From Thiovulum sp. ES (GTDB taxonomy: Bacteria; Campylobacterota; Campylobacteria; Campylobacterales; Thiovulaceae): DNA of 59,174 bases. This document shows positions 11,645 through 21,837 of this stretch, piece by piece (position 1 is the stretch's first letter; each line of letters begins with the position of its first letter). A program made the translations under genes and the position numbers. The stretch spans positions 1-59,174 of the forward strand of contig AKKQ01000007.1 of the NCBI GenBank assembly GCA_000276965.1. The letters run 5' to 3'. The notes beneath the pieces were generated by a model, which had not been told where the DNA came from, did not search any database, and was given only the letters and a program-made list of their open reading frames with translations.

Positions 11645-12394
11645 TTGGAAAATATAAATATCGATGAGGTCATTGAAATTGCAAAAAAAGCTGGTCAAAA
11701 AGCTTTAGAAATTTACAATTCTTCATTTAATATTGAATACAAAGGTGACGGAAGTCCATTGACTGATGCAGATTTGGAAGCCAACAAAATTATCACCTCA
11801 TCGCTAAAAAAACTCTATCCAGAAATTCCAATTCTTTCAGAAGAGGGAAAAGATATTCCATTTGAAATTCGTAAAAACTGGGAACTTTTTTGGTTAGTTG
11901 ATCCAATTGACGGCACAAAAGAGTTTATAAATAAAAGTGGCGAATTCACTGTAAATATTGCACTTATTCAAAAACATTCTCCTGTTCTCGGAGTTATTTA
12001 TGCACCAGTTTTAGACAAGATGTATAGTGCAAAAAAAGGAAACGGTGCTTTTGTAAATGGTGAAAAAATGCCTCTCCCAAAAACAGAAAGACCTTTTACA
12101 GTTGTTGCTAGTAAATCTCACCGAAATAGAGAAACAGATGAGTATCTAAATACTCTGAAAAATGAACATGAAAATATTGAATTTATCTCAATTGGTAGTT
12201 CTTTAAAATTCTGTATTGTTGCTGAAGGAAATGCTGATTTATATCCTCGTTTTGCACCAACAATGGAGTGGGACACGGGAGCAGGAGATGCAATTATTCG
12301 AGAAGTTGGAATGAAAACTTTGAGAATTGAAGATATGAAACCAGTGATTTATAACAAAGAAAATTTGTTAAATCCATATTTTATTGTTAAGTAA
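11645..12394 (+). CDS. cysQ: 3'(2'),5'-bisphosphate nucleotidase
   Basis: An inositol-monophosphatase-family enzyme that hydrolyses PAP to AMP, removing the by-product of PAPS-dependent sulfation. Metal-binding motifs are visible: SEEGKDIP, DPIDGTKEF and EWDTGAGDA. The TTG at 11,645 has GGAG nine bases upstream and gives 249 residues; the frame also opens at 11,597 inside ugd but lacks a better signal. It precedes cysD by 10 bases in one operon with PAPS synthesis. Confidence 0.9.
   Translation: MENINIDEVIEIAKKAGQKALEIYNSSFNIEYKGDGSPLTDADLEANKIITSSLKKLYPEIPILSEEGKDIPFEIRKNWELFWLVDPIDGTKEFINKSGEFTVNIALIQKHSPVLGVIYAPVLDKMYSAKKGNGAFVNGEKMPLPKTERPFTVVASKSHRNRETDEYLNTLKNEHENIEFISIGSSLKFCIVAEGNADLYPRFAPTMEWDTGAGDAIIREVGMKTLRIEDMKPVIYNKENLLNPYFIVK
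11662..11671 (+). repeat. CGATGAGGTC copy, exact (cysQ)
   Basis: Sense copy close to the cysQ start, encoding I-D-E-V-I. Confidence 0.9.
11794..11803 (-). repeat. CGATGAGGT copy (CGATGAGGTG, cysQ)
   Basis: Antisense copy; the gene strand encodes T-S-S, a third reading frame. Confidence 0.8.
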
Positions 12395-12404
12395 TTGGAG
12401 TTGA

Positions 12405-13313
12405 ATGAATTCAGAAATTCGTAGTCATTTAAAACAGCTTGAAGCTGAGTCAATACATATTATGAGAGAAGTTATCGCAGAATTTGAAAATCCTGCAATG
12501 CTCTACTCTGTTGGAAAAGATAGCTCTGTAATGCTACATATTTTACAGAAAGCTTTTTATCCTGCACCTCCACCACTTCCACTTGTTCATGTTGATACTC
12601 AATGGAAATTTCGGGAAATGATTGAATTCCGAGATAGAAGAGCAAGTGAAGTTGGAATGGATTTAATCGTCTATTCTAATCCAAAAGGAGAAGAATTAGA
12701 TATTTCTCCTTTTAAACATGGTTCAGCGATGCACACAGATATTATGAAAACTGAAGCTCTTAGACAAATGCTAGATAAATATAAATTTGATGCTGTATTT
12801 GGAGGAGCAAGACGGGACGAAGAGAAAAGTCGTGCCAAAGAAAGAATTTACTCCTTTCGAGATGAAAACCATCGTTGGGATCCAAAAAATCAGAGACCAG
12901 AACTTTGGAATATTTACAATGCACGACATAATAAAGGTGAGTCAATTAGAGTTTTTCCGCTTTCAAATTGGACAGAATTGGATATTTGGCAATATATTTA
13001 TCTTGAAAAAATTGAAATTCCATCACTATATTTTTCAAAAGAACGAGAAGTTGCTGATTACATGGGAACTAAAATTATGGTTGATGATGATAGAGTTCCT
13101 GCTGATTTAAAGAAAACCTCTTACATGGAAGAGGTTAGATTTAGAACACTTGGTTGTTATCCTTTGACTGGTGCTATTTCTTCAACTGCTTCAACTCTAC
13201 CAGAAATTATTCAGGAAATGCTCGTAACAACAACAAGTGAAAGACAAGGACGACTTATCGATAATGATAGTTCTGCCTCAATGGAAAAAAAGAAACAAGA
13301 GGGATATTTTTAA
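12405..13313 (+). CDS. cysD: Sulfate adenylyltransferase subunit 2
   Basis: The catalytic subunit of ATP sulfurylase, making APS from ATP and sulfate with the GTPase CysN. The 302-residue length is normal. The PP-loop motif is [10 protein letters not shown] (residues 36-45), and [16 protein letters not shown] and [15 protein letters not shown] are characteristic. The cysN start follows its stop by one base. Confidence 0.97.
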   Translation: MNSEIRSHLKQLEAESIHIMREVIAEFENPAMLYSVGKDSSVMLHILQKAFYPAPPPLPLVHVDTQWKFREMIEFRDRRASEVGMDLIVYSNPKGEELDISPFKHGSAMHTDIMKTEALRQMLDKYKFDAVFGGARRDEEKSRAKERIYSFRDENHRWDPKNQRPELWNIYNARHNKGESIRVFPLSNWTELDIWQYIYLEKIEIPSLYFSKEREVADYMGTKIMVDDDRVPADLKKTSYMEEVRFRTLGCYPLTGAISSTASTLPEIIQEMLVTTTSERQGRLIDNDSSASMEKKKQEGYF

Positions 13314-13314
13314 A

Positions 13315-14753
13315 ATGGCTCACCAATCTGAACTTATTAAAACTGATATTGAAAAATATTTAAAAGAACATGAGCAAAAAGATATTTTAAGATTTATAAC
13401 TTGTGGTAGTGTTGATGACGGGAAAAGCACACTTATTGGAAGGCTTTTATACGATTCAAAAATGATATTTGAAGATCAACTTGCAAGTATTGAGAAAGAT
13501 AGTAAAAAAGTTGGAACAACTGGAGACAAAATTGACTTAGCACTTCTTGTCGATGGACTAGCGAGTGAGAGAGAACAAGGAATTACAATTGATGTAGCCT
13601 ATCGTTTTTTCTCAACTGAACATAGAAAATTTATTATTGCAGACACACCTGGACATGAACAATACACAAGAAATATGGTTACAGGTGCAAGTAATGCCGA
13701 ACTTGCAATTATTCTTGTTGATGCACGAAAAGGAATTTTAACTCAGACAAAACGGCACTCTTACATTGTTTCGCTTTTAGGAATTAAGAAAATTGTTGTC
13801 GCAATAAATAAAATGGATTTGGTTGATTTTTCAGAAGATATTTTTGAGCAAATTAAGAGCGATTACAAAGAGATCATTCCAAAATTACAAAACAATGAAA
13901 ATATTGAATTTGAATATATTCCAATTTCTGCACTTGACGGGGATAATATTGTTTCAGTTTCAGAAAAAACATCTTGGTATAAAAAAGATTCTTTGATGTC
14001 TCTTTTAAATTTTAGTGAAGTCAAAAAAGAGAAAAATAGTAATTTTAGATTTCCTGTTCAATATGTGAATCGACCTCATCTAAATTTTAGAGGTTACAGC
14101 GGAACAATTGCTAGTGGAGAAATTTCAGTTGGCGATGAGGTTACGATTTTACCATCACAAAAATTACTAAAGTAAAATCTATTGTTTCAACAGAGATTAA
14201 AGAATTATCTCCAAGAGGAAAAGACCAAAAAGTTGAAGGCATTAAAAAAGCCTTTTCAGGAATGGCAATTACTTTAACTTTAGAAGATGAAATTGATATT
14301 AGTCGAGGGGATTTAATCGTAAAAGATTCAATGCCAACTATTTCAAATTCTCTAAAAGCAATGGTTGTTTGGATGGGTGAAATTCCAATGCAATTAAATG
14401 AAAAATATTTAATCAAAACGACGAACTTTATTTCAAATGGAAAATTTAAAAGTATCAAATTCAAAAAAGATATAAATACTTTTGAAGAAATTCAAACTAA
14501 AAGTTTAGAACTGAATGATATTGCTGAAATTTCATTCAGTCTTGATAGAGAAATTGCATTTGATAAATATTCTGAAAATAGAGACCTCGGTAGTTTTATT
14601 ATTATTGACCGTTACACAAATCGAACTGTTGGAGCAGGAATGATTTTAGAAGTTGAAGAAAAAACTTTTGCAAAAGAGTATTCAGAAGCGGAGAAAGATT
14701 TAAATAAATACATTCGGAAATATTATCCTGAGTGGGGTTGTATAGAAATTTAA
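13315..14753 (+). CDS. cysN: Sulfate adenylyltransferase subunit 1, frameshifted
   Basis: The GTPase subunit of ATP sulfurylase. The first part (13,315-14,175) has G1 [10 protein letters not shown]2 [14 protein letters not shown]3 DTPGHEQY and G4 NKMD. It then stops prematurely after LPSQKLLK. Translation resumes in another frame at about 14,163 (ITKVKSIV...) and continues through [16 protein letters not shown] to the normal C-terminus at 14,753. One extra A in the A5 run at 14,159-14,163 restores a single product of about 479 residues. The ATG at 13,315 has GAGGG upstream. A sequencing error is likelier than true loss, because cysD and the kinases are intact. Confidence 0.88.
14133..14142 (+). 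repeat. CGATGAGGT copy (CGATGAGGTT, cysN)
   Basis: Sense copy encoding G-D-E-V-T, 17 bases before the cysN frameshift. Confidence 0.8.
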
Positions 14754-15481
14754 TGTATAGAGATAGTAATGTTCGTTCAATAGTTAAGGGAATTTCATGG
14801 AGATTTGTTGCGACAACTACCACGGTAGTTATTGTATATTTTTTCTTTGGAAGACTTGACCTTGCTATTTTTGCTGGAATAATTGAAACTGTTTTAAAAG
14901 TTGCTTTATATTGGTTTCATGAAAGAGTTTGGTTTAAAGTTCGTTGGGGACGAAAAAAAATTGAGCCTTTTAATCTTTGGTTCACTGGTTTGCCACTTTC
15001 TGGAAAAACTACAATTGCCGATGAGGTCTATAAAAAATTAGAAAAAATAGATATTCCTCTTGAACGGCTTGATAGTAAAGATATTCGGGACTTAATTCCA
15101 AATATTGGATATTCTAGAGAAGATCGAGATCGACATATGCACAGAGTTGGACATTTAATCAAAACTTTGCAAAAAAACTCTATTTCAACTGTCTCTTCTT
15201 TTGTTTCTCCATATCGAGAATCTCGAAAAGCAATTAGAACGATGGTAAAAAATAATATTGTTGTTTATGTAAAAGCGAGTGTAGAAACTTGTAAAAACCG
15301 AGATTATAAAGGAAAATATGAAAAAGCTATGAGAGGCGAAATAGAGAATTTTACAGGAATTAATGATATTTATGAAGAGCCTCAACATGCTGAAATAGTT
15401 ATTGATACAGAAAAAACAAATGTTGATGAAGCTGTTAAAATTATTATTTCTTATTTAAAAGAGAATGGATATTTTCAATGA
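14753..15481 (+). CDS. DUF2061 membrane domain fused to an APS kinase-like domain
   Basis: A 242-residue fusion. Residues 5-66 match DUF2061: RSIVKGISWRFVATTTT, two membrane helices, then WFHERVWFKVRWG. Residues 74-240 form an APS kinase-like P-loop domain with GLPLSGKT at 79-86. The segment that binds APS in CysC (DGDNVR-GLN-DLGF) is here DSKDIRDLIPNIGYS (107-121), so the substrate or activity may differ. The ATG overlaps the cysN stop (TAATG), and the stop overlaps the true cysC. It may tether PAPS production to the membrane near the sulfotransferase. Confidence 0.85.
   Translation: MYRDSNVRSIVKGISWRFVATTTTVVIVYFFFGRLDLAIFAGIIETVLKVALYWFHERVWFKVRWGRKKIEPFNLWFTGLPLSGKTTIADEVYKKLEKIDIPLERLDSKDIRDLIPNIGYSREDRDRHMHRVGHLIKTLQKNSISTVSSFVSPYRESRKAIRTMVKNNIVVYVKASVETCKNRDYKGKYEKAMRGEIENFTGINDIYEEPQHAEIVIDTEKTNVDEAVKIIISYLKENGYFQ
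15019..15028 (+). repeat. CGATGAGGTC copy, exact (DUF2061-kinase)
   Basis: Sense copy encoding A-D-E-V-Y. It is the last copy before a 9.6-kb stretch with none. Confidence 0.9.
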
Positions 15482-16074
15482 AAAATATCGTTTGGCACAA
15501 TTCAACAATTGATAAAAAAGCTAGAGCGGAAAAATTCCAACAAAAACCACTTGTTATTTGGCTTACTGGTTTAAGTGGCAGTGGAAAATCCACAATCGCA
15601 AATGCACTTGAAAAAGAGCTTTTTATACAAGGTTTTTATACTTACTTGCTTGATGGAGATAATGTAAGGCATGGTTTAAATGGAGATTTAGGTTTTTCTG
15701 AAAAAGATAGAGTTGAAAATATTCGGAGAGTTGGAGAAGTTGCAAAACTTTTTGTAGATGCTGGATTGATAGTGATTACTGCATTTATAAGTCCGTTTCG
15801 TTCTGACAGAGAACTTGTAAAAAATCTTTTTGAAGAAGATGAGTTTTTGGAAATTTTTATAAATACTCCTATTGAAATTTGTAAAGAGAGAGACCCAAAA
15901 GGTCTTTATAAAAAAGCTTTAAACGGAGAAATAAAAAATTTCACAGGAATTGATAGTCCATATGAAAATCCAGAAAATTCAACTTTAGAAATTGAAACTG
16001 ATAAATTATCCATTGAAAAAAGTATTGAAAAAATTATAGAGTTATTAAAAAATAGGACAGAAAAAATTTCGTGA
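15478..16074 (+). CDS. cysC: Adenylylsulfate kinase
   Basis: Phosphorylates APS to PAPS, the donor for sulfotransferases. It has 198 residues with P-loop GLSGSGKST (31-39), the intact APS-binding segment DGDNVRHGLNGDLGF (59-73), FISPFRSDR and the lid KGLYKKALNGEIKNFTGID. It overlaps the preceding fusion gene by four bases and wecB by four, so it physically joins the PAPS operon to the polysaccharide genes. No PAPS reductase (cysH) is nearby, favouring sulfation over assimilation. Confidence 0.95.
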   Translation: MKNIVWHNSTIDKKARAEKFQQKPLVIWLTGLSGSGKSTIANALEKELFIQGFYTYLLDGDNVRHGLNGDLGFSEKDRVENIRRVGEVAKLFVDAGLIVITAFISPFRSDRELVKNLFEEDEFLEIFINTPIEICKERDPKGLYKKALNGEIKNFTGIDSPYENPENSTLEIETDKLSIEKSIEKIIELLKNRTEKIS

Positions 16075-17222
16075 AAAAAAATATATTAGTTGTTTTTGGA
16101 ACAAGACCAGAAGCTATAAAAATGGCAATTGTTGTAAAACAGTTGCAAAAAGTAGAAGAATTTAATACTAAAGTTTGTGTTACAGCTCAACACAGAGAAA
16201 TGCTAGATCAGGTTTTAGAGATTTTCAATATTGTTCCTGATTATGATTTAGACATTATGAGTAAAAATCAAGATTTATTTGATGTAACAATAAAAATTAT
16301 GTCAGGTATTAAAGAAATTTTAAATTCATTTAATCCTGATTTGGTAATTGTTCATGGGGATACATCAACTTCTACAATATCAGCACTTAGTTCTTTTTAT
16401 AAGCAGATAGATGTTGCACATATTGAAGCTGGATTACGAACTTTTAATATTTATAGTCCTTTTCCAGAAGAAGCAAATCGTCAGATTACAAGAGTTTTAG
16501 CAAAATACCATTTTGCACCAACCCAAAGCAGTAAAAATAACCTTATAAAAGAGGGTGTTGAGGAAAAAAATATTCTTGTTTCTGGAAATAGTGTTATAGA
16601 TTCCTTAATACATATTACAAATAAAATAAATAAAAACAAAAATATCAAAGAAGCGATAGAAAAACTGTTAATTAAATTTGAATTAAATTTAGAAAAAATT
16701 TATAATAAAAAGATAATTCTTGTTACAGGACATAGAAGAGAGAATTTTGGAGATAGCTTTTTAAATATTTGCAATGCAATTAAAGAAATTGCCATTAAAA
16801 ATAGAGATGTTGAGATTGTGTATCCCGTCCATTTAAATCCAAATGTTAGAAAACCTGTAAATGATATTTTAAGAAATATTGAGAATGTTAATTTGATAGA
16901 ACCTCTCGATTATGAACCTTTTATCTATCTTATGAACAAATCATATTTAATATTAACTGACTCTGGTGGAATTCAGGAAGAAGCACCAAGTTTAGGAAAA
17001 CCTGTTCTTGTAATGAGAGATACAACAGAAAGACCAGAAGCAGTTGATTCAGGAACTGTAAAACTTGTTGGCACAAATAAAGAGATTATAATTGCAGAAA
17101 CAGAAAAACTTTTAAATAATAAAGCTGAATATAATAAAATGAGTAAAGCACACAATCCATATGGAGATGGAAAAGCATCAGAAAAGATAGTTGAATTTTT
17201 GAAAGGGACTTATGAAATATAA
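16071..17222 (+). CDS. wecB: UDP-N-acetylglucosamine 2-epimerase (non-hydrolysing)
   Basis: Interconverts UDP-GlcNAc and UDP-ManNAc. Its 383 residues contain the family motifs FGTRPEAIKMA, TAQHREMLDQ, VHGDTSTS, HIEAGLRT, PFPEEANRQ and TDSGGIQEEAPSLGKPVLVMR. The GTG start overlaps the cysC end. With wecC next and a WecG-type transferase at 26,373 it supplies ManNAc for ManNAcA. Confidence 0.95.
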   Translation: MKKNILVVFGTRPEAIKMAIVVKQLQKVEEFNTKVCVTAQHREMLDQVLEIFNIVPDYDLDIMSKNQDLFDVTIKIMSGIKEILNSFNPDLVIVHGDTSTSTISALSSFYKQIDVAHIEAGLRTFNIYSPFPEEANRQITRVLAKYHFAPTQSSKNNLIKEGVEEKNILVSGNSVIDSLIHITNKINKNKNIKEAIEKLLIKFELNLEKIYNKKIILVTGHRRENFGDSFLNICNAIKEIAIKNRDVEIVYPVHLNPNVRKPVNDILRNIENVNLIEPLDYEPFIYLMNKSYLILTDSGGIQEEAPSLGKPVLVMRDTTERPEAVDSGTVKLVGTNKEIIIAETEKLLNNKAEYNKMSKAHNPYGDGKASEKIVEFLKGTYEI

Positions 17223-18405
17223 AAATATCTGTGTTGTTGGATTGGGTTATATTGGATTACCGACAGCTTCTTTATTAGCAAACAGAGGCTTCAATGTTCA
17301 TGGTGTTGATATTATTAAAAATACCGTTGATACAATTAATAGAGGTGAAATACATATTGTAGAACCTGAGCTTGACACTTTTGTTCATTCTGCTGTAAAA
17401 AGTGGAAATTTAAAAGCTGATTTAAAACCTGCAGAAGCAGATGTTTTTATGATAGCTGTTCCGACTCCTTTTCATGATGGTTTTGTTCCAAATGTAGATT
17501 ATGTAATATCTGCAACTAAATCTATTGCCCCTTATTTAGAAAATGGAAATTTGATAATTCTAGAATCTACTTCACCTATTGGAACAACAGATAGCCTAAT
17601 AGATGTTTTACAAAATGAGGGTGTCAATACTTCAAACATCGATATCGCTTATTGTCCTGAGCGAGTTCTACCTGGGAATATTATGAGGGAACTTGTTGAA
17701 AATGATAGAGTTGTTGGAGGAATAACTGACAGAGCTACGGAAAGAGTTGCAGAGTTTTATAGAACTTTTGTAAATGGAGAAGTCTTAAAAACAACTGCAA
17801 AAACTGCTGAAATGGTAAAACTAACTGAAAACTCTTTTAGAGATGTAAATATTGCTTTTGCAAATGAACTATCAATTTTATGTGATAAGTTTGGAATTGA
17901 TGTTTGGGAATTAATTAAACTTGCAAATAGACATCCTCGAGTAAATATTTTACAACCTGGTGCAGGAGTTGGCGGACACTGTATAGCAGTTGATCCTTGG
18001 TTTATTGTTCATAAAGGTGGAGATGATGCGAAAATCATTAAAACTGCTAGAGAGATTAACACTTATAAAACAGAATGGGTAATTGAAAAAATTAAAAATT
18101 CTGCTTTAGAATTTGAAAAAGAGAATGGACAAAAACCAAAAATAGCTAGTATGGGATTAGCTTTTAAACCAGATATTGACGATTTACGAGAGTCTCCCGC
18201 CCTTTACATCACTAGAAGACTTATTGGAGAAAATTTAGATATTTTAGCAGTTGAGCCAAATATAGAGAATTTTAATGAATTTGAAATCCATAATTGGGAA
18301 GAGGCTTTAGCAAAATCTGATATTCAAGTATTTTTAGTTGCACATAAAGAGTTTAAAAATGTTTCAAAAAAAGACAGCTCTTTAGATTTCTGTGGAATTT
18401 TATAA
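17212..18405 (+). CDS. wecC: UDP-N-acetyl-D-mannosaminuronate dehydrogenase
   Basis: Oxidises UDP-ManNAc to UDP-ManNAcA. The Rossmann motif is VGLGYIGLPTA, the catalytic cysteine is in GVGGHCIAVDPWF, and CPERVLPG is a subfamily mark. Its 397 residues overlap wecB by 11 bases. It is distinct from the Ugd at 10,477 in motif and likely substrate. Confidence 0.92.
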   Translation: MKYKNICVVGLGYIGLPTASLLANRGFNVHGVDIIKNTVDTINRGEIHIVEPELDTFVHSAVKSGNLKADLKPAEADVFMIAVPTPFHDGFVPNVDYVISATKSIAPYLENGNLIILESTSPIGTTDSLIDVLQNEGVNTSNIDIAYCPERVLPGNIMRELVENDRVVGGITDRATERVAEFYRTFVNGEVLKTTAKTAEMVKLTENSFRDVNIAFANELSILCDKFGIDVWELIKLANRHPRVNILQPGAGVGGHCIAVDPWFIVHKGGDDAKIIKTAREINTYKTEWVIEKIKNSALEFEKENGQKPKIASMGLAFKPDIDDLRESPALYITRRLIGENLDILAVEPNIENFNEFEIHNWEEALAKSDIQVFLVAHKEFKNVSKKDSSLDFCGIL

Positions 18406-18411
18406 AATAAA

Positions 18412-19710
18412 TTGAACAAAAAAAATGTAAAATCAATATCATTTTTATGGATGGGTTCATTGCTTGGCAGTGGAAGTACATTTATTATTTATATGATTCT
18501 TGCAAGGCATTTAGGAGTTGAGCAGTTTGGTTTGTTTTCATCTGCATTTGCAAATATAGCTATTCTTTCACTTTTTGCTGGATTTGGTGTATCTCAATCT
18601 TGGCTTAAACATTTCGGTACAGAGGGGTGGAATGCTATACGATGGCTTCCTTCATCATTTAAACTAGTAATTATTTCTATAGCTATAGTTTTATTAATGT
18701 TGTTTTTATGGGCTTTTTTCGGTCCACATGATAGCTCAACTCAACAGATACTTTTGATAATGAGTTTTTTTGTTATAGGACAGATCGTTATAGAGCTTGT
18801 AAGTGTAAAATTACAGCTTGAAGAAAAATACTCAAAGTTAGCACTATGGCAATTGCTACCAAACCTTCTAAGACTCATTTTTATAGCCACTTTTATATTT
18901 GCTTTTTCAAATAGTTTAGATGTAATTGAAGTAGCTTATATCTATGCTTTGGTAGCTATTTTATTTATTTTTATTGGTTTATACCAATTAAAGCAGATGA
19001 AAACAAATTTAGATTTAAAAGGTCATGGAGAGAAAATTATAAATTACTTAGATGCTCCAAAGATAAAAGAAGTACTTTCTCACTCTTGGGCTTTTGGAAT
19101 TGCAAGTGTATTTGCATTTATATATCTTCAAAGTGATATCATCATGGTTAAGTATATATCGGGTGATGAGCAAGCAGGTTTATATAATATTGGATTTGTA
19201 ATAATGACTGCAATTTTGATACTTCCAACAGTATTCTATCAAAAGTTTTTAATGCCAAAAGTACATAGATGGGCAAATAGCGATAAAAGAAAATTTTATG
19301 AAAACTATAAAAGAGGTAATATAGCTATGCTACTATCAGGTTTATTAGTTTTATTACTTATATATTTCTTGTCAAGTTTCTTTATTCCTTGGCTATTTGG
19401 AGGAGAATATATCGATTCAATTGAACTAGTAAAAATTTTATCTTTCTCATTACCATTTTATTTCATAGCCTATAATGTAGGAATAACACTTGTAGCAAAT
19501 GAACATATGAAACAAAAAGTTAAATTGATGGGAGTAGTTGCATTACTAAATATAATTTTAAATTTACTTCTTATACCAACTTATCAAGCAGTCGGTGCCG
19601 CTACTGCTACTGTCTTAAGTAATGTAATTTTATTAATTTTATATTATACATATGCAGAAAAAAAAGTATTTAAATATCAAAAAGGAAAAAGAAATGTGGA
19701 GATTAATTAG
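18412..19710 (+). CDS. Wzx-type polysaccharide flippase
   Basis: A 432-residue membrane protein with about 12 helices and the MATE/Wzx opening LLGSGSTFIIYMILARHLGVEQFGLFSSA. It probably flips the lipid-linked repeat unit across the inner membrane. It starts with TTG seven bases after wecC, with a poor ribosome binding site, but the conserved first helix requires this start. Its 3' end overlaps the next gene by 17 bases. From here the genes use many ATA codons and look more AT-rich than the flanks. Confidence 0.88.
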   Translation: MNKKNVKSISFLWMGSLLGSGSTFIIYMILARHLGVEQFGLFSSAFANIAILSLFAGFGVSQSWLKHFGTEGWNAIRWLPSSFKLVIISIAIVLLMLFLWAFFGPHDSSTQQILLIMSFFVIGQIVIELVSVKLQLEEKYSKLALWQLLPNLLRLIFIATFIFAFSNSLDVIEVAYIYALVAILFIFIGLYQLKQMKTNLDLKGHGEKIINYLDAPKIKEVLSHSWAFGIASVFAFIYLQSDIIMVKYISGDEQAGLYNIGFVIMTAILILPTVFYQKFLMPKVHRWANSDKRKFYENYKRGNIAMLLSGLLVLLLIYFLSSFFIPWLFGGEYIDSIELVKILSFSLPFYFIAYNVGITLVANEHMKQKVKLMGVVALLNIILNLLLIPTYQAVGAATATVLSNVILLILYYTYAEKKVFKYQKGKRNVEIN

Positions 19711-20677
19711 ACCATATATAAGAAACCTATATCGAATGTTAAATGCATTAAGGTATTTTATATACGACTACAAAAGGTATTTAAAATATAGTGGATTTAA
19801 AAGTGATTTCGGTGATGATGAATTAAGAAATTATAACTCTGTTATGGTATACCATGGTTTAGAAAAGAGTTTAAGCTATAAAGAAAGAAATCAAAACTCT
19901 GGATGGAAAAATGCTTATCAAATATTAGATTTATTAAAAGAAGCTTCTAAAACAACAAGGTTTGGCTACCACGATATTGCATCACTTCAAGTTTTAGAAA
20001 AATTTATTAATCTACCAGAAAATATAAATGATAAAAGAGCTGTAAAGATCAATGAAGAAATAAAAAAATATAAACAATTTAAATCAAATGAAAATCATGG
20101 TGCTTTTGAATATACAAATCAAGACTATAAAAAAGGTGTATTAGAAAATCCAGAACAGTTTTTCTTTTCAAGATACTCACTAAGAGAATTCAAAAACAAA
20201 ATTGTAAAACATGAAGATATTAATAGAGCTGTTAAATTAGCCATGAAAACACCGTCTGTATGTAACAGACAAGCTTGGGGTATTTATCATACTTCAAAAC
20301 AAGAGATAAAAGATGTTGTCTTAAAGTATCAACATGGCAATAAGCCTTTTGGTGTAAAAATACCAAACTTAATAATAGTTACTACTGATTTAAAAGCATT
20401 TTTTAGTGCAGATGAACACTATCAACACTGGATAGATGGAGGCATATTATCAATGTCTCTTATGTATGCTTTTCATTCTATAGGGATCGCTACGTGTGCT
20501 TTAAATTGGAGTGCAAAACCAAAAAATGATTTAGAACTTAGAAACAAAATTAATATAAAAGACAACCATACAATTATAATGGTTTTAGCTGTAGGCTATC
20601 CTGATGAAACAAATAAAGTATGTGCTTCTACTAGAAGACCAACAGAAGAAGTTTATCAAGAATTGGAATTAAAATGA
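19694..20677 (+). CDS. Nitroreductase-family protein of the polysaccharide locus
   Basis: A 327-residue protein whose C-terminal half (from about residue 145) matches FMN-dependent nitroreductases: SRYSLREFKNKIVKHEDI, then MKTPSVCNRQAW and the late stretch IGIATCALNWS. The N-terminal 130 residues are an extra helical region. I chose the ATG at 19,694 because AAAGGA precedes it. It is followed by, and overlaps, a pyruvyl transferase; the two families often sit together in polysaccharide clusters. The substrate is unknown. Confidence 0.82.
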   Translation: MWRLIRPYIRNLYRMLNALRYFIYDYKRYLKYSGFKSDFGDDELRNYNSVMVYHGLEKSLSYKERNQNSGWKNAYQILDLLKEASKTTRFGYHDIASLQVLEKFINLPENINDKRAVKINEEIKKYKQFKSNENHGAFEYTNQDYKKGVLENPEQFFFSRYSLREFKNKIVKHEDINRAVKLAMKTPSVCNRQAWGIYHTSKQEIKDVVLKYQHGNKPFGVKIPNLIIVTTDLKAFFSADEHYQHWIDGGILSMSLMYAFHSIGIATCALNWSAKPKNDLELRNKINIKDNHTIIMVLAVGYPDETNKVCASTRRPTEEVYQELELK

Positions 20678-21777
20678 AAATAGCACTTATTACAATACAC
20701 AATGCAAACAACTACGGAGCAGTACTACAAGCATATGCAACTAAAAAAATACTTTCACAATATGGGGAAACTAGTACAATAGATTATGAAAATAGATTTT
20801 TAAACCATCATCTAGATATATTGAGATTTGATATGTCAGTGCATGGTATTAAGAAGCTGGTGCATGATATATTACGATTTCCATATCGTCTAAAAGCTAT
20901 AGGCAGATTTAAGAATTTTATAAAGTCTAATATGAACTTAACCCAAAAACTTTCAGCAGATGGACTTATGCAAGGGAAAGCAGGAAAATTTGATATATAT
21001 ATTTGCGGAAGTGACCAGATTTGGAATCCTGAAATAGTAAGTGAAGATAAATTTATTGATCCTATATTCTTTTTATCTTTTGCCAACAAAGGAGCTAAAA
21101 AGTTATCATATGCTTCAAGTACAGGGCATCATAACTATACAGATAAAGAAAAAAAAGAGCTAGCAAAACTTTTAGAAGATTTTAACCTGATAACAACTAG
21201 AGAAAGTGATGGAGTAAAAAAACTTCAAGAGATATTACCAAATAGAGATATTCATCATGTACTTGACCCCACACTTTTACTTAGCAAAGAAGAGTGGCTA
21301 GAAGCATTAGATATAAAACTTGAAGAGCCAAAAGAGAAGTATATATTAGTCTATAGTGTACCAAGAACGGAGCTTATAAGAAAAGCAATAGACTACTATG
21401 CATATAAACTAAATATGAAAGTAGTAGCAATTGATCAGATGCTTTTCCCTCTTTCAAAAAAAATAGATACTCATATAAAAGATGCAGGACCAAAAGAGTT
21501 TATAGAGTTATATGCGAATGCAAGTTTTGTGATAACTGATTCTTTTCATGGTACTTGTTTTGCAGTAAATTTTGGTAAACCTTTTGTAAGTATATCAGCT
21601 GGAAAAAGAGCAAATAGGATTATAAGTTTATTGTCGATTTTAAATATAAATGAAAGGTTAGTAAATAGTGAAGAAGAGTTTGCAATTATTAAAACAGATA
21701 CTTTTAATATGAATATATTAAAAAAATTAGTATCAATTAGACAAGAATCATTGATACTACTTGATGAGTTTATATAA
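20674..21777 (+). CDS. Polysaccharide pyruvyl transferase family protein
   Basis: 367 residues matching the CsaB/WcaK-like family, which moves pyruvate from phosphoenolpyruvate onto a sugar as a ketal. Visible motifs are TIHNANNYGAVLQAYA at the start, CGSDQIWNPE, YASSTGHH, DPTLLL and TDSFHGTCFAVNFGKPFV. It overlaps the nitroreductase gene by four bases. Pyruvylation would add negative charge alongside uronic acid and sulfate. Confidence 0.88.
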   Translation: MKIALITIHNANNYGAVLQAYATKKILSQYGETSTIDYENRFLNHHLDILRFDMSVHGIKKLVHDILRFPYRLKAIGRFKNFIKSNMNLTQKLSADGLMQGKAGKFDIYICGSDQIWNPEIVSEDKFIDPIFFLSFANKGAKKLSYASSTGHHNYTDKEKKELAKLLEDFNLITTRESDGVKKLQEILPNRDIHHVLDPTLLLSKEEWLEALDIKLEEPKEKYILVYSVPRTELIRKAIDYYAYKLNMKVVAIDQMLFPLSKKIDTHIKDAGPKEFIELYANASFVITDSFHGTCFAVNFGKPFVSISAGKRANRIISLLSILNINERLVNSEEEFAIIKTDTFNMNILKKLVSIRQESLILLDEFI

Positions 21778-21837
21778 ATATCAGTTTTTATTATATGGTA
21801 ACATTTAACTTGTTATTACTTATATTTACAATCAAGG

